NCBI GenBank assembly: GCA_047601145.1
Contig: JASGJW010000001.1
Span: forward strand, 1,054,001 to 1,118,000
Direction of reading: 5' to 3'
Origin: UBA7672 sp047601145
GTDB lineage: Bacteria > Pseudomonadota > Alphaproteobacteria > Caulobacterales > Hyphomonadaceae
DNA length: 64,000 nucleotides
The notes beneath the pieces were generated by a model. That model saw nothing but the letters and a program-made list of their open reading frames with translations, was not told the DNA's origin and did no database searches. A program made the position numbers and the translations under genes. Shown piece by piece: positions 35,431-43,605 of the stretch (its first letter is position 1; each line of letters opens with the position of its first letter).

Positions 35431-35685
35431 ATGCTGTGCTGCCTCCTCAGTGCGCTGATGGCTGGAAACCTCGCTGCGGCGGGGCGGATGGGCTGGAGTT
35501 TCGTGCGGCGGCCAGGGCCGGTTGCGGCAATTGCGCTGCTTGGCGCGGTAGCTGTCAGTCTTGCGATCGCGCCTGCGGTGGCCGAGCATGGCGGCCACTA
35601 TGCGGCGCGGGCGAAGGATCATCATCGCTCGGTGCTCGAGGAAATCCTCGCGCAGCCGCTCTGCTCGGGCGAGGCGAAGCGATGA
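35431..35685 (+). CDS. Small hydrophobic protein ahead of the ArsR regulator
   Basis: Up to 84 residues from ATG 35431. It has a Cys pair and hydrophobic start (MLCCLLSALMAGNLAAAG) and a second membrane helix (PVAAIALLGAVAVSLAIAPAV), then a His-rich tail (EHGGHYAARAKDHHRS) that could bind metal. Its TGA stop overlaps the ATG of the ArsR gene (ATGA), which supports real translation. No family recognised. Confidence 0.55.
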   Translation: MLCCLLSALMAGNLAAAGRMGWSFVRRPGPVAAIALLGAVAVSLAIAPAVAEHGGHYAARAKDHHRSVLEEILAQPLCSGEAKR

Positions 35686-36089
35686 CGCTGGCGTTGGTCA
35701 AGGACAAGGCTTCGGCCGAGGCAGGGGAGGAAGCGTTGGATCGCGTGTTCTTCGCCCTGTCGGATCCCGTGCGGCGACAGATCCTGCGGCGGCTGGATGA
35801 AGGTCCGGCGCTGGTGTCCGAGCTTGCTGCGCCGTTCGATATGTCGCTGCAGGCGGTCTCGCGCCATATCCAGGTGCTGGTGCGATCCGGGCTGGTCGCG
35901 CAGGAGCGCACGGGGCGCATCGCGCGCTGCAATCTCGACGCCGCGCCGCTTCACGACGCCGCCGTCTGGATCAATCACTACACCAAGTATTGGCAGCAGT
36001 CTTTCGACGAGCTGGCGGCCTATGTGAAGGCGCTGCCGCCTGCCAAGGCAAAACGTCCTGCGAAGAAAGCGAAGAGGAAGGGCAAGTGA
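35682..36089 (+). CDS. ArsR-family transcriptional regulator
   Basis: A 135-residue winged-helix repressor. The helix-turn-helix region LVSELAAPFDMSLQAVSRHIQVLVRSGLV is typical of ArsR/SmtB proteins, here the SdpR-like group without obvious metal-binding Cys. A basic Lys/Ala-rich tail ends it. The ATG at 35682 overlaps the previous stop, and its own TGA overlaps the next gene's ATG. It probably binds the palindrome at 35351 and controls both DUF899 genes. Confidence 0.9.
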   Translation: MTLALVKDKASAEAGEEALDRVFFALSDPVRRQILRRLDEGPALVSELAAPFDMSLQAVSRHIQVLVRSGLVAQERTGRIARCNLDAAPLHDAAVWINHYTKYWQQSFDELAAYVKALPPAKAKRPAKKAKRKGK

Positions 36090-36655
36090 TGCTCAGGGAA
36101 AATGCGCGGATCATTGCGCTGCAGACCAGGCTGTCGGCGGTGCGGGCCGAATTGCAGCAGGCGCTGGCCGAGGAATCGCAGGGCGAGGTCAAGGACTATG
36201 CCTTCGCGACGCCGAAAGGTCCGGTGAAGCTGTCGGCGCTGTTCGGGAAGAAGCGCGACCTGTTCATGATCCACAACATGGGCACGGGTTGCTCGAGCTG
36301 CACGATGTGGGCGGATGGGTTCAACGGGCTCTATCCGCATATCTCGGATCGCGCCTCGTTCGTGGTGTCGAGCCCGGATGCGCCGGATGTGCAGCAGGCG
36401 TTCGCGGCCTCGCGCGGTTGGGTGTTCCCCATGGTGTCGACGCAGGGGACGCGGTTTGCCTCCGACATGGGCTTCGAGAATGCGGCGGGGCGGGCGATGC
36501 CGGGCGTGTCGGCTTTCCAGAAGCACGAAGGAAAGATTGTTCGCGTCTCGGCGGCGAGCTTCAACGACGGCGACGACTACTGCACGGTCTGGCGCCTGTT
36601 CGACATGCTGCCCGAGGGCGTCGACAGCTGGCGGCCGAAGAAGAGCTATGGCTGA
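36089..36655 (+). CDS. DUF899 family thioredoxin-like protein
   Basis: A 188-residue DUF899-type protein, shorter than its neighbour at 34636. The pattern GTGCSSCTMWADGFNGLYPH carries the CxxC, followed by SFVVSSPDAPDVQQAFA and WVFPMVSTQG. Helical N-terminus with LQTRLSAVRAELQQAL. It is translationally coupled to the ArsR regulator (TGATG). Function unknown; a redox or detoxification role is likely from the fold. Confidence 0.85.
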   Translation: MLRENARIIALQTRLSAVRAELQQALAEESQGEVKDYAFATPKGPVKLSALFGKKRDLFMIHNMGTGCSSCTMWADGFNGLYPHISDRASFVVSSPDAPDVQQAFAASRGWVFPMVSTQGTRFASDMGFENAAGRAMPGVSAFQKHEGKIVRVSAASFNDGDDYCTVWRLFDMLPEGVDSWRPKKSYG

Positions 36656-36669
36656 TCGTCAACCTTGCT

Positions 36670-37362
36670 TCAGGCCCTGAGCGCGAACTCGACCAGGCCG
36701 CGGGCGTGGAGTTCCAGCGTGTCGTAGCCGGGGAGACCGGCATCGGTGGGCGGGAAGAGCATGCCGATCTCGGTGCAGCCGAAGATAACGCTGTCGGCTT
36801 CGCGGAGGCTGGCCTTGTCGATCATCGCCCGGACAGCGGTGCGCGAGGCGTCGGTGACAATACCCTTGATCAGCTCGTCATAGATGATGGCGTGCAGCGC
36901 GTCGCGGTCGGGTTTGTCTGGCGTGATCGCCTCGATCCCCTTGTTGGCGAGATGGTCGACCATGAACGGGTCTTCCATCGTGTAGCGGGTGCCGAGGAGG
37001 AGGGGGCGCGAGCGGGCGTCGGCCCGGAGGCCTGCGGCCAGCGTATCGCCGATATGGATCAGGGGCAGGCGGACGGAGGCGGTCACCTGGGCGGCGACCT
37101 TGTGCATGGTGTTGGCCCCGATGGCGATGACGTCGGCCCCGGCGCGCTCCAGCGCCTGGGCGGCGTTGGCGAGGACGGCCCCGGCTTCGCGCCATTTGCC
37201 TTCCGACTGCATCTGGGCGATCGGGCCGAAATCGAGGGAGTTCACGATCAGCTTGGCGGAGTGCGCGCCGCCCAGCCGGTCGGCCACCAGCTGGTTGATC
37301 TGCTCATAATAGAGCTTGGAGCTCTGCCAGCTCATGCCGCCGATGAGGCCGATGGTGCGCAT
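36670..37362 (-). CDS. Aspartate/glutamate racemase family protein, atypical active site
   Basis: A 230-residue racemase-fold protein closest in pattern to E. coli YgeA (broad-specificity amino-acid racemase): IGLIGGMSWQSS at the start, GTRYTME, and the second catalytic cysteine in FGCTEIG (Cys196). The first catalytic position, Thr83 in YgeA and Cys in other racemases, is Ala83 here (GANTMHK). The enzyme may be one-base only, or it may catalyse a different reaction. ATG 37362 was chosen to match the family start. No neighbouring gene helps. Confidence 0.82.
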   Translation of the reverse strand: MRTIGLIGGMSWQSSKLYYEQINQLVADRLGGAHSAKLIVNSLDFGPIAQMQSEGKWREAGAVLANAAQALERAGADVIAIGANTMHKVAAQVTASVRLPLIHIGDTLAAGLRADARSRPLLLGTRYTMEDPFMVDHLANKGIEAITPDKPDRDALHAIIYDELIKGIVTDASRTAVRAMIDKASLREADSVIFGCTEIGMLFPPTDAGLPGYDTLELHARGLVEFALRA

Positions 37363-37629
37363 TTGGGCCGAAAACCCCAATAAATCCGGTTGTCCTTGAC
37401 GTTCTCCACACCGTCAGGGTAGGGAGACCGCCTTCCGCGCAGAACCCGTTTCTGTGCTTTGACCGGCACGACCCCGTTACTCCTCAAATATCTGGAGGAA
37501 AAGACGGACGAGGCTGGCGAGGTCCCCCGCCCGGCGCGTTGCGCTCAGCGGGGTCTTCGGCGTTTTCGGACGTTTACGTGCGGAAGGGGCGACCCCATGT
37601 CGGATGGTCCGGCATGAAGAGGAATGGCG

Positions 37630-39129
37630 ATGTTCGACGCGCTGACAGACAAGCTTGGGAAGGTGTTCGACGGCCTCACCGGCCGCGGCGCGCTTTCCGA
37701 GAAGGACGTCAACGAGGCGCTGCGCGAGATCCGCGTGGCGCTGCTGGAAGCGGACGTTGCGCTGCCGGTGGTCAAGAAATTCATCGACGATGTGCGGCCC
37801 CACGCCGTGGGCGAAGCCGTCATCAAGTCGATCAAGCCGGGCCAGCTCGTTATCAAGATCGTGCACGATGCGCTGGTCTCGACGCTGGGTGGCGATGAAG
37901 AGCCGCCGCCGCTGAAGATCGACTCGCCGCCCGCCGTCATCATGATGGCCGGCCTGCAGGGCTCGGGGAAAACCACGACGACCGGCAAGGTCGCCAAGCG
38001 CCTCAAGGAACAAGAGCGCAAGAAGGTGCTCGTCGCCTCGCTCGACACGCGCCGCCCGGCGGCGATGGAGCAGCTCAAGGTTCTTGCTGATCAGGTCGGC
38101 GTCGATGCGCTGCCGATCGTGGCCGGACAGCTTCCGCCGGATATCGCGCGGCGCGCGCTGCAGGCGGCGAAGTTCGGCGGCTATGACGTGCTGATGCTGG
38201 ATACGGCGGGCCGCACCACGCTTGACGACCAGATGATGAACGAGGCGGCGGAGATCGCCGCCATCGCAAAGCCGAACGAGACGCTGCTGGTTGCCGACGC
38301 CCTCACGGGCCAGGACGCGGTCGAGACGGCGAAACGCTTCCACGAACGGCTCCCGCTCACGGGCCTTGTGCTGACGCGGATGGATGGCGATGGCCGTGGC
38401 GGTGCTGCGCTGTCGATGCGCGCGGTGACGGGCCTGCCGATCCGTTTCATCGGCATGGGTGAGAAGGTCGACGGGCTCGATGTGTTCGACGCCCACCGCA
38501 TCGCGGGCCGGATTCTCGGGCAGGGCGACATCGTCAGCCTCGTCGAGAAGGCCAAGGCCGAGATCGACCAGGTTGAGGCCGAGCGCGTCGCCAAGAAAAT
38601 GGCGAAGGGCCAGTTCGACCTCGAGGACTATGCCGGCCAGCTGCGCCAGATGCAGCGCATGGGCGGCCTCGACGGGATGATGAGCCTCCTGCCGGGCGTC
38701 AAGAACGCCAAGGCGCAGATGGCTGCCGCCGGGATCGACGACAAGGTGATGAAACGCAAGGAAGCGATCATCATGTCGATGACGCCGCAGGAGCGGAAAA
38801 AGCCCGACATCCTCGCAGCTTCGCGCAAGCGCCGCATCGCGGCCGGCGCGGGCGTTGATGTTCAGGAGGTCAACAAGGTGCTCAAGGAGCACCGGAACAT
38901 GGCCGACATGATGAAGAAGATCGGCAAGGGCGGCATGAAGGGCCTTGCCGGCATGCTGGGCGGCATGGGCGGCCCGCCGGGCCAGGGCCCGCAGATCAAC
39001 CAGCAGCAGCTCAATGCGCTGAAGAATCTCGGCGGCGGCATGGGCGGTCCCGGCGCGCCGAAACTGCCGGGCCTCGGCGGCGGACTGCCGGGCGGTCTTC
39101 CGGGTCTGGGCGGGGACAAGAAGAAATGA
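37630..39129 (+). CDS. ffh: Signal recognition particle protein
   Basis: The SRP54 GTPase that binds signal peptides with 4.5S RNA and docks with FtsY. A 499-residue protein: N domain (1-95), GTPase G1 GLQGSGKT (108-115), DTAGR and TRMDGD motifs, and a Met-rich M domain (about 320-455) with many MxxM/GGM repeats. The C-terminal tail is extra Gly/Pro-rich (GGMGGPPGQGP, LPGLGGGLPGG). ATG 37630 follows AGAGGA by six bases; ATG 37624 is the alternative. First gene of the ffh-rpsP-rimM group. Confidence 0.96.
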   Translation: MFDALTDKLGKVFDGLTGRGALSEKDVNEALREIRVALLEADVALPVVKKFIDDVRPHAVGEAVIKSIKPGQLVIKIVHDALVSTLGGDEEPPPLKIDSPPAVIMMAGLQGSGKTTTTGKVAKRLKEQERKKVLVASLDTRRPAAMEQLKVLADQVGVDALPIVAGQLPPDIARRALQAAKFGGYDVLMLDTAGRTTLDDQMMNEAAEIAAIAKPNETLLVADALTGQDAVETAKRFHERLPLTGLVLTRMDGDGRGGAALSMRAVTGLPIRFIGMGEKVDGLDVFDAHRIAGRILGQGDIVSLVEKAKAEIDQVEAERVAKKMAKGQFDLEDYAGQLRQMQRMGGLDGMMSLLPGVKNAKAQMAAAGIDDKVMKRKEAIIMSMTPQERKKPDILAASRKRRIAAGAGVDVQEVNKVLKEHRNMADMMKKIGKGGMKGLAGMLGGMGGPPGQGPQINQQQLNALKNLGGGMGGPGAPKLPGLGGGLPGGLPGLGGDKKK

Positions 39130-39419
39130 GCAACGATCCCGCTGAAACGCTGAAACGCCTGCGCGCCTCGATCGACAACATCGATGCGGCGGTAGTGCAC
39201 ATGCTGGCCGAACGCTTCAAGGCGACGAAGGCCGTGGGCGAGCTCAAGGCCGAGCACAACATGCCTCCGGCCGACAAGGCGCGCGAGGCCGAGCAGATTG
39301 CCCGCCTGCGCAAGCTCGCCAAGGACGCCGACCTTGACCCGGACTTTGCTGAAAAATTCCTCGCCTTCATCGTGACGGAGGTCATCCGCCATCACGAGAA
39401 ACTGCAGGGCAAGAACTGA
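39126..39419 (+). CDS. Chorismate mutase (AroQ type)
   Basis: A 97-residue all-helical AroQ chorismate mutase converting chorismate to prephenate for Phe/Tyr synthesis. Conserved positions visible: the Arg in RLRASIDNID, the ERFKATKAVGELK helix with Arg and Lys, and a final helix IVTEVIRHHEKLQ. It is a stand-alone domain, not fused to prephenate dehydratase. Its start overlaps ffh by four bases, an arrangement known from several alphaproteobacteria. Confidence 0.9.
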   Translation: MSNDPAETLKRLRASIDNIDAAVVHMLAERFKATKAVGELKAEHNMPPADKAREAEQIARLRKLAKDADLDPDFAEKFLAFIVTEVIRHHEKLQGKN

Positions 39420-39476
39420 CGTCCTGCCCATCCCATCAACCAACCCGAACTGAAACTGGAAGAAGAAAGTAGACCA

Positions 39477-39875
39477 ATGTCCCTGAAAATCCGTCTGGCC
39501 CGTGGCGGCTCCAAGCACCGTCCGTACTACAACGTCGTGATCGCCGACTCGCGCTTTGCGCGCGATGGCCGCTTCATCGAGAAGATCGGCGCCTACAACC
39601 CGCTGCTCGCCAAGACCGACGAGAAGCGCTGGACGATCGACCTCGAGAAAGCCAAGGAATGGCTCAAGAAGGGCGCGACGCCGACCGATCGCGTCGCCCG
39701 TCACCTCGCCTCCGCCGGCCTCGTGAAATGGGAACACGGCAACAACCCGCAGCGCGCCGAGCCGGGCGAGAAAGCCAAGGAACGCGCCAAGGAGCGCGCC
39801 GACCGCGAGGAAGCCCGCCGCGCGGCTGCTGAAGAAGCCAAGAACGCCCCGGCTGAAGAATCCGCCGCCGAGTAA
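39477..39875 (+). CDS. rpsP: 30S ribosomal protein S16
   Basis: Small subunit protein S16, 132 residues. Family features: KIRLARGGSKHRPYYNVV at the N-terminus, RDGRFIEKIGAYNPL, and a longer charged C-terminal tail (KERAKERADREEARR, EE-rich) than in E. coli, usual in alphaproteobacteria. A GGAAGAAGAAAG ribosome site precedes it. Confidence 0.97.
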   Translation: MSLKIRLARGGSKHRPYYNVVIADSRFARDGRFIEKIGAYNPLLAKTDEKRWTIDLEKAKEWLKKGATPTDRVARHLASAGLVKWEHGNNPQRAEPGEKAKERAKERADREEARRAAAEEAKNAPAEESAAE

Positions 39876-39880
39876 TCGGC

Positions 39881-40372
39881 GTGGCGGTGACGGTCCGCGA
39901 CGCAGCGCCTGGGGACGAGGAGTTCATCCTCGCCCTCAACGCCGCTTCGACGCCGGCCGTTGGCGACATGTCCGCAGAGGACTATCGCGAGATCGCCGCG
40001 TGGGCGCACCGCATACTTGTTGCTGAAGCCGGCGGAGCTCCCGCCGGCTTCATCGTCTTGATCCGGCCCGGCTCGTCTTATCCGAGCGACAATTTCGGCT
40101 GGTTCGAAGAGCAGTTCGACAATCACCTCTATATCGACCGCGTCGCCGTCAGCCGTACAGCGTGGGGGCAGGGTGTCGGGCGCGCGCTTTACGAAGAGGC
40201 GCTCCTTATCGCCGCCGCGCTCGGTGAGAAGCGGCTTACGGCGGAGGTCAACGAAGACCCGCCCAATCCCGAAAGCATGGCGTTCCACGCAAGGCTTGGC
40301 TTCCGTCACCTGCTGTCGCGGACGTCGCCGCGGCTTGGCAAGGTCGTGGCCATGCTGGAGCGGCCGCTGTGA
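39881..40372 (+). CDS. GNAT family N-acetyltransferase
   Basis: A 163-residue acetyltransferase starting with GTG at 39881, six bases after the rpsP stop. Acetyl-CoA binding motif A is VSRTAWGQGVGRALYEEAL (Gln/Gly-x-Gly), following the beta strand DNHLYIDRVAV. The C-terminal part (FHARLGFRHL) matches the family. Target unknown. It sits between rpsP and rimM, so it may modify a ribosomal or translation factor, a context inference only. Confidence 0.85.
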   Translation: MAVTVRDAAPGDEEFILALNAASTPAVGDMSAEDYREIAAWAHRILVAEAGGAPAGFIVLIRPGSSYPSDNFGWFEEQFDNHLYIDRVAVSRTAWGQGVGRALYEEALLIAAALGEKRLTAEVNEDPPNPESMAFHARLGFRHLLSRTSPRLGKVVAMLERPL

Positions 40373-40917
40373 GCGGGAGGCTGATCGTTGTTGGAAAGAT
40401 CGCCGGCGCCTTTGGCGTGAAGGGCGAAGTGCGGGTGCAGTCCTTCACGGATGACCCCGAAGCAGCGTTTGCCTACGGGCCGCTGGTGGACAAGGACGGG
40501 AAGGTGGTGCTGACGCCTGAGCGCGTGAGGCCGTTGAACGAGGGCTTCGGCGTCGTCGCGAGGGAGAAACGCCAGCGCGAGGAATGGGAAGCGATGCGCG
40601 GCACGCTGCTGCATGCCCCGCGCGAGGCGATGCCGGAAGCGGATGAAGGCGAGTTCTATGTCGCCGATCTCATCGGCATGGCGGTCGTGCATGTCGACGG
40701 GCGCGAGCTGGGCCAGGTTGCGGCTGTGCAGAATTTCGGGGCGGGCGAGTTGATCGAGGTGAAGCCTGCAAAGGGCGGGTCATTCCTGCTGCCGTTCACG
40801 CAGGATGTGTTTCCAGAGATCGACGGTGCGGCGCGCGTCCTGAAGACCGAACCTGACGAAGGCCTGCTGCCGGACGATCTTCAGCGGCAGAGCTCGGACG
40901 GCCTCAGGAACGAGTAG
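40369..40917 (+). CDS. rimM: Ribosome maturation factor RimM
   Basis: 16S rRNA processing/30S maturation factor, 182 residues. The N-terminal domain has VGKIAGAFGVKGEVRVQSFTDDP; the PRC-barrel domain has FYVADLIGMAV and the PFTQDVFPEID signature. The GTG start overlaps the GNAT stop by four bases. trmD and rplS, which usually follow, are absent: a convergent glycosyltransferase overlaps the last 37 bases. Confidence 0.95.
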   Translation: MSGRLIVVGKIAGAFGVKGEVRVQSFTDDPEAAFAYGPLVDKDGKVVLTPERVRPLNEGFGVVAREKRQREEWEAMRGTLLHAPREAMPEADEGEFYVADLIGMAVVHVDGRELGQVAAVQNFGAGELIEVKPAKGGSFLLPFTQDVFPEIDGAARVLKTEPDEGLLPDDLQRQSSDGLRNE

Positions 40918-42569
40918 TAGAGCGTTGCGGCCTTGTCTTCCGAATGCAGGAGCGTGCGGCGGATGGCGCCTTCGGCGCCCTCATCGCGCAGGGGGGTGTC
41001 GAGCTTCTCGCGGATATAGGTCGACAGCGCTTCGGGCATGATGGCGACATTGCGCAGCTCGTTGAAGCGCGTGTCGCGCCAGACGATGAGGCAGGAACCA
41101 TTGCCCTCGGCCGGCGGGAACGAAGCTGGGGCAACCGAGGCATCCAGCACGCGGGCATAGGGGAAAGCGCCGCGCAGGTTGCCGGTAAGATGCGGATCGG
41201 CGCCGACAATGGTGCCGGACTTGAAGCCTGCGGCTCTCAGCTCGTTGGCCCAGGACGCGACCGGCGTATAGGGGCGGCAGCCGCCTTCGCGGCAGGTCAC
41301 GATCTCGTACTGCCACTCGATGAAGCGTCCGCCCATGACCAGCAGGGCGAAGGCGATCACCACTGCGCCGAAGGCGCGGATCGCAACGGGGAATTCGCCG
41401 CCACGCTTCACGTGCAGGAACAGCCAGACCGGCGCGGTGAACAGCACCGGCATCATCCAGTGAGCCTTGTAAGCCTGAACGCCGAGGACGACGCTGACGA
41501 GATAGGCCAGCGCGGCGAACAGCGTGGACTGCATGAACAGGCGGCGCCAGGCGAGTTCGTGGGGTTCCTCGTCGGTGTTGCGGCGGGCGAACATCGGGTA
41601 GATCACCGGCAGCCACAGCGTCCAGAACAGCATCATCCAGAACAACGACAATGGCAGGCTGAATTCGAGGAAGCTGCGCCCGAGCTGGGCGGCTGCGTTG
41701 CCGGCGCGCTCGAGATAGGCGTTGTCGATTTCCCACGAGCTGGCGTACTCGGCGGCGGCGTCGGCGATCGAGCCGGCATGGGTGACGACCCAGATGGCGT
41801 AGGGTGCGTAGATCAGCATCGCGACCAGCAGGGCGATGCCAAGACGGCCCGGCGACATCGCATCGCGGAAGAAGGGCGAGAGGGTGATCGCCAGCAGCAT
41901 GGCCGCCGGGAAGGCGATGAACAGGTGGTGCGTCAGCATGCCGATGCCGATCGTCACGCCGAGGTAGACCCAGTCGCGATAGCGCCGCCAGGTGAGAATG
42001 CGCGTGAAGGCATGGAAGGTGAGGGCGAGGCAGGCCATGAGGCCGGCCGCGCCGAGCAGGTCCTCGTGGATCGACCAGCCGACGACGAAGGTGAGGGCCC
42101 AGGCGCCGACCGCGGCGGCCGACATGCTGGGCCGGATCAGGACGTTTCGGGCGCCGAGATAGTAGAAGGTGAGGGCGATGAAGATGAGGATGTACTTCAT
42201 CGCGAAGATCACGGGCGGGTGGAGCCCGCCCGCCATCACCGCCAGCGCGTCGAGCCAGGCCAGCATGGGTGGCTGGCGCGCCTCGTAGCCGACCTGCAGC
42301 GATTGCGAGAGGAGGAGCTGTTCAGCCTCCTCGACCGTGTAGATCGGCGCGATGAAGACGCGGATCGACCAGTGGATCACGCAGAAGATCAGGATGGTGA
42401 GAATGATCGCCGACTTGTCGAGACGCAGGAAGGATTCAGCCAGCCGGCTCTGGTTCTGGTCGCGCTGCTGCTGCCTGCGGCGCGCCTGAGCCTGCCTGGC
42501 GGCCGCCTTGACCGCCTTCTTCGACTGCTTGGGCTGCCGGATCGGCTGCTTCACGCTTCTTCCACTCAA
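40881..42569 (-). CDS. GT39-type membrane glycosyltransferase (PMT/ArnT-like)
   Basis: A 562-residue integral membrane protein with a basic, Gln/Arg-rich cytoplasmic N-terminus and about 10-11 helices. The first periplasmic loop carries IYTVEEAEQLLLSQSLQVGYEARQPPML, like the acidic loop of the PMT/ArnT family that uses polyprenyl-phosphate sugars. It probably transfers a sugar to lipid A or another envelope acceptor. The GT2 gene just upstream may make the lipid-linked donor. Its 3' end overlaps rimM. Confidence 0.88.
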   Translation of the reverse strand: MSGRSVKQPIRQPKQSKKAVKAAARQAQARRRQQQRDQNQSRLAESFLRLDKSAIILTILIFCVIHWSIRVFIAPIYTVEEAEQLLLSQSLQVGYEARQPPMLAWLDALAVMAGGLHPPVIFAMKYILIFIALTFYYLGARNVLIRPSMSAAAVGAWALTFVVGWSIHEDLLGAAGLMACLALTFHAFTRILTWRRYRDWVYLGVTIGIGMLTHHLFIAFPAAMLLAITLSPFFRDAMSPGRLGIALLVAMLIYAPYAIWVVTHAGSIADAAAEYASSWEIDNAYLERAGNAAAQLGRSFLEFSLPLSLFWMMLFWTLWLPVIYPMFARRNTDEEPHELAWRRLFMQSTLFAALAYLVSVVLGVQAYKAHWMMPVLFTAPVWLFLHVKRGGEFPVAIRAFGAVVIAFALLVMGGRFIEWQYEIVTCREGGCRPYTPVASWANELRAAGFKSGTIVGADPHLTGNLRGAFPYARVLDASVAPASFPPAEGNGSCLIVWRDTRFNELRNVAIMPEALSTYIREKLDTPLRDEGAEGAIRRTLLHSEDKAATLYYSFLRPSELCR

Positions 42570-42595
42570 CTATACGCCACACGCCGCCAGGCCGG

Positions 42596-43357
42596 TCAGC
42601 GCTGGGAGCGCGGATCGTTCCATTCGGCAGCGACGCCATAGCCCCCACGCCGCACAAGCCACATCATGCCGAAGAGGTCCACCAGTCCGGCGCCGAAACG
42701 TCCGAGAAATCCGTATTTCGAGACGCCGTGCTGGCGTTGCCGGTCGGCGACAGGTTCCTCGCGAACGTCCCAGCCCGCGCGCTTGATCAATGCAGGAAGG
42801 AAACGATGCATCGCCGCAAAATAGGGCAGGTCCTGGAACGCGCGGCGGCGGATCAGCTTGAAGCCGCAACCCGTGTCGGTGGCGTCATCGCGCAGGCAGA
42901 AGCGGCGGATGCCGTTGGCGACGCGGGACTGCACCCATTTGAAGCCCGAATCGTTCCGGCTTGTGCGCCGGCCGCACACAATGCCGAGGGCGGGGTTCTC
43001 GTCCTTCGCGGCCACGAGGTCCCAGATCCGGCGGGAGTCTGCCGGATCGTTCTGTCCGTCGCCGTCGAGCAGCTGCACCCAGTCCCCGACACAGGAGCGC
43101 AGGCCCGTGAAAAGGGCGGCGGATTTCCCCCGGCGTTTCACATGGGTGAGGATCTTGATCCGGTCGGGCTTCAACGCCTGGGCCGTGACCAGTTCCGTGC
43201 CGGTGGCGTCGTCCGAGCAGTCATTGACGCAGACAATCTCGTAATCGATCCCGTCCAGCGCCGTGTGAACCTCGTCCAGCAGGGGCTGGATATTGCCGGC
43301 CTCGTTGTAGAACGGGATCAGCACGGTCAGGGCGCGGCGCGGTGCGTCTGTGGCCAA
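42596..43357 (-). CDS. GT2 glycosyltransferase, dolichyl/polyprenyl-phosphate type
   Basis: A 253-residue GT-A enzyme. VLIPFYNEAGNIQPLL and VNDCSDDAT bind nucleotide sugar, with the acid motif LDGDGQNDP. The fold is that of DPM1-like synthases that put a sugar on polyprenyl phosphate. It has no membrane helices of the GtrB type, except a hydrophobic region near the end (VDLFGMMWLVRRGG). It precedes the GT39 gene by 26 bases in the same direction and likely supplies its donor. Confidence 0.9.
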   Translation of the reverse strand: MATDAPRRALTVLIPFYNEAGNIQPLLDEVHTALDGIDYEIVCVNDCSDDATGTELVTAQALKPDRIKILTHVKRRGKSAALFTGLRSCVGDWVQLLDGDGQNDPADSRRIWDLVAAKDENPALGIVCGRRTSRNDSGFKWVQSRVANGIRRFCLRDDATDTGCGFKLIRRRAFQDLPYFAAMHRFLPALIKRAGWDVREEPVADRQRQHGVSKYGFLGRFGAGLVDLFGMMWLVRRGGYGVAAEWNDPRSQR

Positions 43358-43605
43358 GGCGGCGATCCCTAGAAGGGCTGGGCGGAGACGCCCGGCGGAA
43401 GGGTTGGACCTCTACCATATCCGCCGCCGCCCGGAAGGCGGGCGCCCGGTCGCCGCTGCCGCGGGCAAAAACCGGGGGATTGCCCGGATCGGGGCTGCGA
43501 TGACTGCACTTACCGTTAGGACAGGACTGCCCCTTCCGCTCCCGTCTGCTAGACTGTGTCTAGGACCGGCGGAAACAAGCCGGCCCGAGGGTATGGAGAA
43601 GCACG

